A stretch of 12,541 nucleotides of DNA from an uncultured Clostridia bacterium (GTDB lineage: Bacteria > Bacillota > Clostridia > Oscillospirales > Ruminococcaceae). The translations under genes and the position numbers were made by a program. The stretch covers positions 1 through 12,541 of the forward strand of contig CAMEPN010000019.1 of NCBI GenBank assembly GCA_945931735.1, given 5' to 3'. The notes below the pieces were generated by a model that searched no databases, had not been told where the DNA came from, and saw nothing but the letters and a program-made list of their open reading frames with translations. Positions 1-6,690 of this stretch are shown piece by piece. Numbering within the stretch: position 1 is the first letter of the stretch; every line of letters starts with the position of its first letter.

Positions 1-1089
1 GTTCAGCTCCTGCTCCTTGCGCACCTTGCCCATTCGGCGGAGGATAGCGTTTATTTCCGTTTCGGTGGGCGTTGTGGAATGCGTCCCGAGGTAGTCCATG
101 TGCTTGTGGAGCTGCTCCTTGTCCGGCTGAGGAACGTCGAAGTCCTCCGCGCCGGCGTACTTGTTTATCGAAACGGCGTTTCTTATAGGAGAGTTGCGGT
201 ATTTCTCCATAACGGGGCCGCCCGCGCAGCTTCCCGCGCACGCAGACATCTCAACGAAAACATTATGCATATTCCCCGCGAGGATATCCTCGAGAGCCGC
301 CTTGCAGTTCTCGACGCCGTCGAAAGCTATGTAGGTGTATTTCGGATCGCGCTCCGCCATGGTGCGCAGAATGCCTCCCGTTGTCGGGAAAAGGCGCGCA
401 CGGCTGCGCTCGTTGCTGTCGATACATTTCTCGGGGGTAATTCCCGCTTCGTTGAGCCAGTTTGTCAGCTCCTCGAACGTCATGACCGCGTCCGTGAAGT
501 CCGCATAGCGCGCCGCTTCTTCCTTTTTCGCAACGCAGGGGCCGATGAACACCGTCTTTGCGTTCGGGTGGCGCTTCTTTATGTCGCGGCAGTGCGCCTG
601 CATAGGCGAAAGAACGTCTGCGAGATACGGCAGCGCCTCGGGGTAATATTTCTGAATAAGCAGGTTTATTGAATTGCAGCAGGAGGAAATGATTATGTCG
701 CGCTTGTCCTCCCTTATCATGCGCTCGTATTCCGTCTTAACGACGGACGCTCCGAGAGCCGTTTCCTCCGCCGCCGCGAAGCCGAGCTGCTTCAGCGCCT
801 TTTCGAGCGATTCTATCCCCACGCCCTCGTAATTTGCCGCGAAAGACGGCGCAACGCTTGCGTAAACGGGCGCGTCGCCCTTAAGCATATATTTCACCTG
901 CTCGGTGCTGTCGGCGATCTCCTTTGCGTTCTGGGGACAGACAACGAAGCACTGCCCGCAGAGGATACACTCGTCCCCGACGATGTTCGCCTGATTTCCC
1001 GAAAACCTTATTGACTTTACGGGGCAGTGTCTTATGCATTTATAGCAGTTCTTGCAATTCGACTTTCTGAGCTTTAAGAACTCCGTCAT
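1..1089 (-). CDS. [FeFe] hydrogenase-like protein, N-terminal part (runs off left edge)
   Basis: The frame is open from ATG at 1089 to the first base of the window, giving 363 residues with no stop, so the C-terminus is missing. Two ferredoxin 4Fe-4S motifs lie at the N-terminus: C12-x2-C15-x2-C18-x3-C22-P and C41-x2-C44-x2-C47-x3-C51-P. The H-cluster domain follows. SSCCN at 135-139 matches the L1 motif, GPCVAKKEE at 183-191 matches L2, and EMSACAGSCAGGP at 280-292 matches L3. All four H-cluster cysteine ligands (C138, C185, C284, C288), the proton-transfer cysteine C137 and the L2 lysine and glutamate are present. L1 has Asn where prototypical HydA has Pro, and L3 ends GGP instead of GGG. 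This suggests the group B/C (putatively sensory, often PAS-containing) types more than a main catabolic enzyme, but that is inference because the C-terminal domain is out of view. An AAGGAG ribosome binding site lies at 1097-1102. The [2Fe-2S] protein gene lies just upstream and is probably cotranscribed. Confidence 0.9.
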   Translation of the reverse strand, partial: MTEFLKLRKSNCKNCYKCIRHCPVKSIRFSGNQANIVGDECILCGQCFVVCPQNAKEIADSTEQVKYMLKGDAPVYASVAPSFAANYEGVGIESLEKALKQLGFAAAEETALGASVVKTEYERMIREDKRDIIISSCCNSINLLIQKYYPEALPYLADVLSPMQAHCRDIKKRHPNAKTVFIGPCVAKKEEAARYADFTDAVMTFEELTNWLNEAGITPEKCIDSNERSRARLFPTTGGILRTMAERDPKYTYIAFDGVENCKAALEDILAGNMHNVFVEMSACAGSCAGGPVMEKYRNSPIRNAVSINKYAGAEDFDVPQPDKEQLHKHMDYLGTHSTTPTETEINAILRRMGKVRKEQELN

Positions 1090-1126
1090 ATCCAAACTCC
1101 TTGAATAAACTTAAAACGTCAAGCGT

Positions 1127-1154
1127 CCGCCCTCCGCAGTCATGCGAAGGACGG
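1127..1154 (-). other. 12-bp stem-loop between the two hydrogenase-cluster genes
   Basis: On the minus strand CCGTCCTTCGCA and TGCGGAGGGCGG can form 12 consecutive pairs (two are G-U) around the tetraloop TGAC. It fills much of the 74-base gap between the [2Fe-2S] gene and the hydrogenase gene. No T-run follows, so it is not a standard intrinsic terminator. An mRNA processing or stability element that sets the ratio of the two products is one possibility (inference). Confidence 0.5.
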
Positions 1155-1163
1155 CGAGCGATA

Positions 1164-1403
1164 TCATGCCTTGTTAAGGATCTCCGCCTTGAAGAAGTCC
1201 TCAACGGTATCGGGAGAAACCGAGAAATTATTTCCGTCTACTGTAACGCAGACGCCGTTCTGGCAGTTTCCCATGCAGAACGTTCCTCCCAGCTCCACCT
1301 TTTCCTTAAGGCCGTTCTCGGCGATAAGTGTCTGAAGCCCCTCTACGACCTGCCGCGAGCCTTTAAGATGACATGAACTTCCGATGCATACAGTTACTTT
1401 CAT
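1164..1403 (-). CDS. [2Fe-2S] thioredoxin-like ferredoxin (HydC/NuoE-like), 79 aa
   Basis: This is a short protein with four spaced cysteines, C6-x4-C11 and C43-x3-C47, the ligand pattern of thioredoxin-fold [2Fe-2S] proteins related to NuoE, HoxE and HydC. The motif around C43 (TFCMGNC, then a Gly-rich stretch) fits that family. At 79 residues it has only the cluster domain and lacks the N-terminal helical region of NuoE-type subunits, so it should be a free electron-transfer partner. Its position directly upstream of the hydrogenase gene suggests it donates or accepts electrons for that protein (inference). A GGGAGGA ribosome binding site precedes the ATG. No promoter fits between the upstream terminator (1424-1468) and this start, so transcription probably comes through or from inside the kinase gene. 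C52 is an extra cysteine and probably not a ligand. Confidence 0.85.
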   Translation of the reverse strand: MKVTVCIGSSCHLKGSRQVVEGLQTLIAENGLKEKVELGGTFCMGNCQNGVCVTVDGNNFSVSPDTVEDFFKAEILNKA

Positions 1404-1423
1404 TGAAAAATCCTCCCTGTTGT

Positions 1424-1468
1424 AAAAAAGTGCCGGTCAAGAGTCAGACGAATGACCTCCGACCGGCA
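1424..1468 (-). terminator. Intrinsic terminator after the APH-fold kinase gene
   Basis: TGCCGGTC (1461-1468) pairs perfectly with GACCGGCA (1431-1438) on the minus strand. An inner imperfect stem lies between them (GAGGTCA against TGACTC, one bulge). A six-T run (plus-strand A run 1424-1429) follows after one base. It begins about 10 bases past the kinase stop. Confidence 0.85.
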
Positions 1469-1477
1469 GATCACATA

Positions 1478-2224
1478 TTATTCGTAGTCAACAACGTTTA
1501 CCCATGAAAGCAGGAACTCGCGCTCCTCTTTCCTGCCCTTTACGGACTGCGAAGCGGCAACGATGGGCAGCCACTTCTGAATGTACTGCTTTGCGGTATC
1601 GCTCTTCTTGCTGAACAGCTCGAGGTACTTCTCCGCGCCGTCGATATCTCCGTTCAGCCAGAAAAGAAGATATGTCCTTGCAACATCGGCGGAAGCGTTG
1701 CCCTGTGTTACATGGGACCAGTCGAGGATATAGGGAGTGCCGTCCTCGGTGATGATTATGTTCGACGGGTTGAAGTCACCGTGGCATACCTTGTTGTGCT
1801 TGGGCATACTTTCAAGGCGGGTGTGCAGCTCGTAGCGCGTCGTCGCGTCAAGGTCAGCCTCGGATATCTTGCGGTTCATCTTGTCCTTGAGCTTGTTGAG
1901 CAGCGGGCATTTTGCGGAGTGCACCTGTATCTGAAGATCAACGAACATCTCGAGATACTCGTCCTTCTTCTCGGGATTTTCCTGCATGAGCTGTGCGAGG
2001 GTCTTGCCTGCTATGAACTCGGAAACGATAGCCCACTTGCCGTCGATAGTCTTAACCTCGATGACCTTGGGAACGTTTATTCCGATGTTTTCTACGCGCG
2101 CCTGATTGAGCGCCTCGTTGAGGACGTCGGGCTTCGCGTAATCTGAGTCGAATACCTTGACGGCAGTATTGCCCTCGCGGTAAATGGTCTTGCCGGTTCT
2201 TACTGCGATAATTCTGTCGGACAT
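1478..2224 (-). CDS. Aminoglycoside phosphotransferase/choline kinase-fold protein, 248 aa
   Basis: This is a small-molecule kinase of the APH/ChoK superfamily. AVKVF at 21-25 supplies the likely ATP-binding lysine (K23). HGDFNPSN at 148-155 is the Brenner-type catalytic loop with D150 and N155, and ILDW at 166-169 supplies the metal-binding D168. The start is the ATG at 2224 because TCAGGAGGAAAA sits just upstream; an in-frame upstream extension to 2278 has no comparable site. The length is at the short end for the superfamily. The substrate cannot be read from the sequence. The family includes antibiotic kinases, but also choline, homoserine, fructosamine and methylthioribose kinases, and nothing here marks it as a resistance gene. 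Clostridial relatives often carry the TIGR02172-type label (from memory, not searched). It lies 130 bp downstream of adhE and ends in its own terminator. Confidence 0.85.
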   Translation of the reverse strand: MSDRIIAVRTGKTIYREGNTAVKVFDSDYAKPDVLNEALNQARVENIGINVPKVIEVKTIDGKWAIVSEFIAGKTLAQLMQENPEKKDEYLEMFVDLQIQVHSAKCPLLNKLKDKMNRKISEADLDATTRYELHTRLESMPKHNKVCHGDFNPSNIIITEDGTPYILDWSHVTQGNASADVARTYLLFWLNGDIDGAEKYLELFSKKSDTAKQYIQKWLPIVAASQSVKGRKEEREFLLSWVNVVDYE

Positions 2225-2254
2225 AGCTTTTTCCTCCTGAGAGTGTATTTCCAC

Positions 2255-2307
2255 CGACAACGGCTGTCGCCTTAGCAAACAGCGGACTAAAATTCAATTC
2301 AGTCCGC
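2255..2307 (-). other. Two stem-loops between adhE and the kinase gene
   Basis: GCGGACT (2282-2288 plus) and AGTCCGC (2301-2307) form a 7-bp stem with a 12-base loop. CGACA/TGTCG (2255-2259 and 2265-2269) forms a second, smaller stem nearer the kinase start. The first is the best candidate for the adhE terminator, but it is followed on the minus strand only by TGTTTG, so termination may be weak. No clear separate promoter for the kinase gene is visible, and read-through from adhE is possible. Confidence 0.4.
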
Positions 2308-2354
2308 CGTTCAGAAAAAATGACTATACTTACCGAAATCGGTTCGTAACTTGA

Positions 2355-4982
2355 TTAAACCAGCTTAGTGGTGTTGCCGTAGTATGCGTTGAGGTACATC
2401 TGCTTGATCTCGCTCATCAGCGGGTATCTGGGGTTAGCGCCGGTGCACTGGTCGTCGAACGCCTGCTCAACCATTTCGTCGAGTCTGTCGAGGAAGTTCT
2501 TCTCGTCGATACCGTAATCCTTGATGCACTTCTTGATGCCGATTCTCTCCTTGAGTTCGTCGATCTTGGTGATAAGACCCTCTACCTTGTCGGCGTCGGT
2601 CTTGCCCTTAACGCCGAGGTATTCAGCGACCTCTGCGTAGCGAGCCAGTGTGTGGGGGTGGTCATACTGGGAGAAAGTACCCATCTTGGTGGGAGCCTCT
2701 GCGGAGTTGAAACGGATAACTTCGTCTATCAGCAGAGCGTTTGCGATACCGTGAGGGAGGTGGTGGAACGCGCCCAGCTTGTGAGCCATGGAGTGGCATA
2801 CGCCGAGGAATGCGTTTGCGAACGCCATACCTGCCATTGTAGCAGCGTTAGCCATCTTCTCGCGTGCAACGGGATCGTTGGGAGCGTCGGGAGCTGCGCT
2901 GTCGTATGCAGCGGGCAGATATTCAAATATCATCTTGAGCGACTGCTTAGCAAGGCCGTCGGTGTAGTCGGTAGCCATGATGGAAGCGATAGCCTCGAGG
3001 TCATGAGTTACAGCGTCGATACCGGAAGCGGAGGTCAGTCCTCTCGGGCCGCTCATCATCATGTCAGCGTCAACGATAGCCATTTTAGGAAGCAGCTCGT
3101 AGTCAGCCAGCGGGTACTTAACGCCGGTATCCTGATCGGTGATTACCGCGAAAGGAGTAACCTCGGAGCCTGTACCTGCGGAGGTAGGAACAGCGATGAA
3201 GTAAGCCTTCTCGCCCATCTTCGGGAATGTGTAAACTCTCTTGCGGATATCCATGAAGCGCATTGCCATATCCATGAAGTCAGCCTCGGGATGCTCATAA
3301 AGTACCCACATGATCTTGCCTGCGTCCATTGCGGAACCGCCGCCGATAGCGATAATGCAGTCGGGTTCAAACTGGCGCATAGCCTCTGCGCCTTCCTTTG
3401 CGGAAGCAAGAGAGGGATCGGGAGCAACATTAGAGAATGTGGTATGTGTAATGCCCATCTCGTCGAGCTTGTCGGTGATGCACTTGGTGTAGCCGTTCTT
3501 GTACAGGAAGGAGTCTGTTACGATGAACACTCTCTTCTTGTTCATAACGTCCTTAAGCTCCTGAAGAGCAACAGGCAGACAGCCCTTCTTAATGTAAACC
3601 TTCTCGGGTGCGCGGAACCACAGCATATTCTCTCTCCTCTCGGCAAGTGTCTTGACATTGATAAGGTGCTTAACGCCAACGTTCTCGGAAACGGAGTTGC
3701 CGCCCCACGAGCCGCAGCCCAGCGTGAGGGAGGGAGCGAGCTTGAAGTTGTAAAGGTCGCCGATACCGCCGTGAGAAGAAGGAGTGTTGATAAGCATACG
3801 GCAGGTCTTCATTCTCTCGGAGAACTCTGCGATCTTCTCGCGCTCTGTTGTTGCGTTGATGTAGAGGGAGGAGGTGTGACCGTAACCGCCGTCGGCGATG
3901 AGGTGCTCCGCCTTGTCGAGAGCGTCACTGAAATCCTTAGCCTTGTACATAGCGAGTACGGGAGAGAGCTTCTCGTGAGCGAACTCCTCGGAAATGTCAA
4001 CGGACTCTACCTCGCCAATGAGTATCTTAGTTGTTTCGGGAACCTTTACGCCCGCCAGCTCCGCGATCTTGTGCGCGGACTGACCAACGATCTTGGCGTT
4101 CAGCGCGCCGTTGATGATGATGGTCTTGCGAACCTTGTCGATTTCCTTGTCCTTGAGGAAGTAGCAGCCTCTTACCTCAAATTCCTTCTTTACCTTGTTG
4201 TAAAGCTTCTCGTGAACGATAACGGACTGCTCGGAAGCGCAGATCATGCCGTTGTCGAAGGTCTTGGAGTGAATGATAGAGTTAACTGCGAGCAGGATAT
4301 CCGCTGTTTCGTCGATGATAGCGGGGGTGTTGCCGGCGCCTACGCCGAGAGCGGGCTTGCCGCTGGAGTACGCAGCCTTTACCATTCCGGGGCCGCCTGT
4401 CGCGAGGATTATGTCAACTTCCTTCATGAGGATATTCGTGAGGTCGAGGGAGGGAACGTCTATCCAAGAGATGATGCCCTCGGGAGCGCCCGCCTTTACT
4501 GCCGCCTCGTAAACTACCTTTGCAGCCTCGATAGTGGACTTCTTTGCGCGGGGGTGGGGGCTGATGATGATACCGTTTCTTGTCTTAAGGGAGATAAGCG
4601 TCTTGAATATAGCGGTGGATGTGGGGTTGGTTGTGGGTATAACCGCGCCGACAACGCCGATAGGCTCTGCGACCTTTGTTATGCCGTATGCCTCGTCGCG
4701 CTCGATAACGCCGCAGGTCTTGGTGTTCTTATATGCGTTGTAGATGTATTCGGACGCATAGTTGTTCTTGATAACCTTATCCTCTACAATGCCCATGCCT
4801 GTTTCTTCAACAGCCATCTTTGCGAGCGGGATCCTCGCCTTGTTTGCGGCGGACGCAGCAGCGAGGAAGATCTTGTCGACCTGCTCCTGAGTGTAGGTCG
4901 CGAACTTCTTCTGCGCTTCTCTTACGCGTGCAAGAGCGGCTTCGAACTTCTCAACGCTGTCAACGATTTCGTAATTAAACAT
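2355..4982 (-). CDS. adhE: Bifunctional acetaldehyde-CoA/alcohol dehydrogenase, 875 aa
   Basis: AdhE reduces acetyl-CoA to acetaldehyde and then to ethanol, oxidising two NADH. The N-terminal CoA-acylating aldehyde dehydrogenase domain covers about residues 1-440, with nucleophile C248 in GMICASEQ. The C-terminal iron-dependent alcohol dehydrogenase covers about 455-875. It has the NAD-binding GGGSAMDAGK at 547-556 and the metal ligands D656, H660, H730 and H744, spaced as in E. coli AdhE. Length and domain order are those of the full enzyme, which in the family assembles into spirosomes in the cytoplasm. Two ATGs are candidates, 4988 and 4982. The AAGGAG site is only 3 bases from the first and 9 from the second, so 4982 is preferred. 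Its promoter overlaps a Rex-type operator, and a LysR-type regulator gene lies immediately upstream in the same orientation. Confidence 0.97.
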   Translation of the reverse strand: MFNYEIVDSVEKFEAALARVREAQKKFATYTQEQVDKIFLAAASAANKARIPLAKMAVEETGMGIVEDKVIKNNYASEYIYNAYKNTKTCGVIERDEAYGITKVAEPIGVVGAVIPTTNPTSTAIFKTLISLKTRNGIIISPHPRAKKSTIEAAKVVYEAAVKAGAPEGIISWIDVPSLDLTNILMKEVDIILATGGPGMVKAAYSSGKPALGVGAGNTPAIIDETADILLAVNSIIHSKTFDNGMICASEQSVIVHEKLYNKVKKEFEVRGCYFLKDKEIDKVRKTIIINGALNAKIVGQSAHKIAELAGVKVPETTKILIGEVESVDISEEFAHEKLSPVLAMYKAKDFSDALDKAEHLIADGGYGHTSSLYINATTEREKIAEFSERMKTCRMLINTPSSHGGIGDLYNFKLAPSLTLGCGSWGGNSVSENVGVKHLINVKTLAERRENMLWFRAPEKVYIKKGCLPVALQELKDVMNKKRVFIVTDSFLYKNGYTKCITDKLDEMGITHTTFSNVAPDPSLASAKEGAEAMRQFEPDCIIAIGGGSAMDAGKIMWVLYEHPEADFMDMAMRFMDIRKRVYTFPKMGEKAYFIAVPTSAGTGSEVTPFAVITDQDTGVKYPLADYELLPKMAIVDADMMMSGPRGLTSASGIDAVTHDLEAIASIMATDYTDGLAKQSLKMIFEYLPAAYDSAAPDAPNDPVAREKMANAATMAGMAFANAFLGVCHSMAHKLGAFHHLPHGIANALLIDEVIRFNSAEAPTKMGTFSQYDHPHTLARYAEVAEYLGVKGKTDADKVEGLITKIDELKERIGIKKCIKDYGIDEKNFLDRLDEMVEQAFDDQCTGANPRYPLMSEIKQMYLNAYYGNTTKLV

Positions 4983-5050
4983 AGTCATCTTCTCCTTAAA
5001 ATTTATATTCGGGAACTGTCTTTGGTCGTTCCTTTATAACCTTTGTGTAC

Positions 5051-5087
5051 GGCGGAGGAAAGCATCGTTTGTTTAATTTCCTCTGCC
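5051..5087 (-). other. 5'-terminal stem-loop of the adhE mRNA leader
   Basis: On the minus strand GGCAGAGGAAA and TTTCCTCCGCC pair over 11 positions with one A-C mismatch, around a 15-base loop. It starts within a few bases of the predicted transcription start, the position of a typical 5' stabilising hairpin. It could also affect translation of the roughly 100-base leader, but the adhE ribosome binding site is about 55 bases further on and not part of the stem. Confidence 0.5.
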
Positions 5088-5088
5088 C

Positions 5089-5106
5089 TTGTTAATATTT
5101 TAACAC
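5089..5106. promoter_or_regulatory. Rex-type redox operator over the adhE -10 box
   Basis: The plus strand reads TTGTTAA-TATT-TTAACAC. This matches the Firmicute Rex consensus TTGTTAA-N4-TTAACAA at 13 of 14 fixed positions. It covers the -10 box of the adhE promoter, the expected position for a repressor that blocks RNA polymerase. In the known Rex system NADH releases the repressor, so adhE would be turned on when NADH builds up. The rex gene itself is not in this window. Confidence 0.8.
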
Positions 5107-5125
5107 ATTCTATCCATATTGTAAA
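5097..5125 (-). promoter_or_regulatory. adhE sigma-A promoter
   Basis: On the minus strand TTTACA (5120-5125) and TAAAAT (5097-5102) are separated by exactly 17 bp. Transcription should start near 5090, giving an untranslated leader of about 105 bases before the ATG. Confidence 0.75.
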
Positions 5126-5169
5126 ATGTATTAATCATATACCGCATATCATTTTAAAGCATAGCCGTT

Positions 5170-6096
5170 TTATTTGAAGCATTCATGCTTTGCGTTGCAG
5201 ACATCGGTTATGAACTGCTTGTCCAGCTCGGTCAAATGGTGATCCTTACGGTAGATGAGGACGTCCTTGTAGACCTTTTTGTTTTTTGAGCAGCGCTTTG
5301 CAACGAGGTCGTAGTTGTCGAGCAAATGCTGCGGTATCGGCGACACCCACATAAACGTGTTCGGGACATTGCCGAGCAGAACGAACTGCGACGCGCGCTC
5401 GAAAACGTAGATATGCTTGTCAACGTGCTCCGAAAGCTCCGCCTTTTTTACGTCGATAAGCGGGAGCGACGGAACATACGGATCGCCGTGCGTTATCTCG
5501 ATGTAGCTGTTAAGCTCCTCGAGCGAGATATCCTCCTTCTCGGCGAGCGGGCTTTTACGGCTGACGAGCAGGCTGTATGTGAACTCGGAAACCGTTTCGT
5601 AGACGAGCTTCTTTTCCGCGAACATCTCTCTGAAATACTTTTCAAAGCTCGACTGGTAGCGCACGATGCCGAGGTCGAAATCTCCCTTGACAACATTGTT
5701 TATGGTGCGCATGGAGTTTGTTTCCTTATAGAATATCTCGGCTGGCATATCGGGAGAGATATGCTTTGCGAACTCAGCCATAGCCTCCGCGAAATAGCTT
5801 GCCCTCGGGACGCACACGGAAAACTGCTGCTTTTTCGCCCTGCCGTTCTGATAAAGCTCCTCGACCTCCTCGACCTGCGACACTATCCTGCGGGCGCGCT
5901 GAAGAAATTCATCTCCGTCGGGCGTCGTGGTGATGCCTTTGGTAGTACGCTTGAAAATGGTTATCCCAAGCGATTCTTCAAGCTCCTTTATCGCGCGTGA
6001 GAGGTTCGGCTGCCCCATATAAAGGTTTTCGGCAGCCTTGCTGATGGAATGGGTCTTAGCCACTTCAACGGCATATTTAAGGTGCAGTATGTTCAT
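5170..6096 (-). CDS. LysR-family transcriptional regulator, 308 aa
   Basis: The N-terminal winged helix-turn-helix lies in about residues 1-60. It has the family pattern SISKAAENLYMGQPNLSRAIKELEESLG followed, after a few residues, by FKRTTKGITTT; the helix-turn-helix runs about 17-38. A linker helix and an effector-binding domain follow to about residue 300. The length of 308 is normal. The start has AAGGAGG six bases upstream. It lies upstream of adhE in the same direction with a 187-bp gap that contains the adhE promoter, so adhE is a possible target, although most characterised LysR regulators are divergent from theirs. The effector cannot be predicted. The last codons contain a short palindrome (AAGCATTCATGCTT, 5177-5190), but I see no classical terminator behind the gene. 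Confidence 0.93.
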   Translation of the reverse strand: MNILHLKYAVEVAKTHSISKAAENLYMGQPNLSRAIKELEESLGITIFKRTTKGITTTPDGDEFLQRARRIVSQVEEVEELYQNGRAKKQQFSVCVPRASYFAEAMAEFAKHISPDMPAEIFYKETNSMRTINNVVKGDFDLGIVRYQSSFEKYFREMFAEKKLVYETVSEFTYSLLVSRKSPLAEKEDISLEELNSYIEITHGDPYVPSLPLIDVKKAELSEHVDKHIYVFERASQFVLLGNVPNTFMWVSPIPQHLLDNYDLVAKRCSKNKKVYKDVLIYRKDHHLTELDKQFITDVCNAKHECFK

Positions 6097-6146
6097 GCAC
6101 GCCCTCCTTATAACCCGTGCAGACTGCCCGCCCTATCGGCATTAAC

Positions 6147-6183
6147 AATATATAATAAGTATAATTCCACAATATTATATATT
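6147..6183. promoter_or_regulatory. AT-rich inverted repeat upstream of the LysR gene
   Basis: AATATATAATA (6147-6157) and TATTATATATT (6173-6183) are perfect 11-bp inverted arms with a 15-bp centre, about 50 bp upstream of the LysR start. On the minus strand the right arm contains TATAAT, which could serve as a -10 box, though no good -35 accompanies it. LysR proteins commonly bind interrupted AT-rich dyads at their own promoters, so autoregulation is a reasonable inference. The low sequence complexity lowers confidence. Confidence 0.4.
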
Positions 6184-6216
6184 CTGCACAAATCATGTTA
6201 AATTTTTGTCAAATAT

Positions 6217-6687
6217 TTAATCCCTTTCGAGAGCGGATATGCCCGAGCGCACCATTTTCACGATGCCGTAAGGCTTGAGCAGCCCGATAAAGCTGTCCAG
6301 CTTCGCAGGCTCGCCTGTAAGCTCCAGCATAACGCTGTCCGCCGCGATGTCGACAAGCTTTGCTCTGAAAAGGTTTGCTATCTCGATTATCTTCTGGCGC
6401 TCGTCGCTGCTTCTGCCCGCGCGGACAAGGACGTGCTCGCGGCACACCGCGTCCTCAAGTATCGTAACGTCGATAACGTCGTAAAGCTTCATAAGCTGAT
6501 TCTTTATCTGCTCGAGCACCCTTATATCGCCCGAAACGACGATTGTAAGGCGGGAAACATTCGGTATCTCCGTTTCCGCCGCGTTAAGGCTCTTTATATT
6601 GAAGCAGCGTCTGCTGAAAAGGCTGGAAACGCGCAGCAGTACGCCGTTATTATTTGCAACTTTTACCGATAATACATATTCCTGCAT
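6217..6687 (-). CDS. ilvN: Acetolactate synthase small (regulatory) subunit, 156 aa
   Basis: This is the regulatory subunit of acetohydroxyacid synthase. It stabilises the catalytic subunit and confers feedback inhibition, typically by valine. The N-terminal ACT domain, about residues 1-75, has the typical MQEYVLSVKVANNNGVLLRV opening and the RCFNIKSL segment. The second domain covers about 80-156 (VLVRAG, then LELTGE, then IVKMVRSG). The length matches the usual bacterial 155-170. The start is four bases beyond the ilvB stop, with GGAGG inside the last ilvB codons, so the two are translationally linked in one operon. The name ilvH is also used for this family. Confidence 0.95.
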   Translation of the reverse strand: MQEYVLSVKVANNNGVLLRVSSLFSRRCFNIKSLNAAETEIPNVSRLTIVVSGDIRVLEQIKNQLMKLYDVIDVTILEDAVCREHVLVRAGRSSDERQKIIEIANLFRAKLVDIAADSVMLELTGEPAKLDSFIGLLKPYGIVKMVRSGISALERD

Positions 6688-6690
6688 ATA

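Noticed and set aside
79..672. A 197-codon plus-strand frame at the left edge
   Set aside because: It is antisense to the hydrogenase gene, whose motifs and ferredoxin cysteines are clear; the plus-strand product is Arg-rich and unrecognisable.
1478..2224. Calling the APH-fold gene an antibiotic-resistance determinant
   Set aside because: Only superfamily catalytic motifs are visible; substrate-specific features and a resistance context are lacking.
2652..5039. A 795-codon open frame on the plus strand
   Set aside because: It is antisense to adhE over nearly its whole length. adhE is unmistakable, and the plus-strand translation resembles no protein and is Leu/Val/Cys-rich as expected from the codon bias of the other strand.
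6195..6212. Second Rex-like site, ATGTTAA-N4-TTGTCAA, between ilvN and the LysR gene
   Set aside because: One arm is good but the other has two mismatches at key positions and no promoter is placed with it, so it may be chance in A/T-rich DNA.
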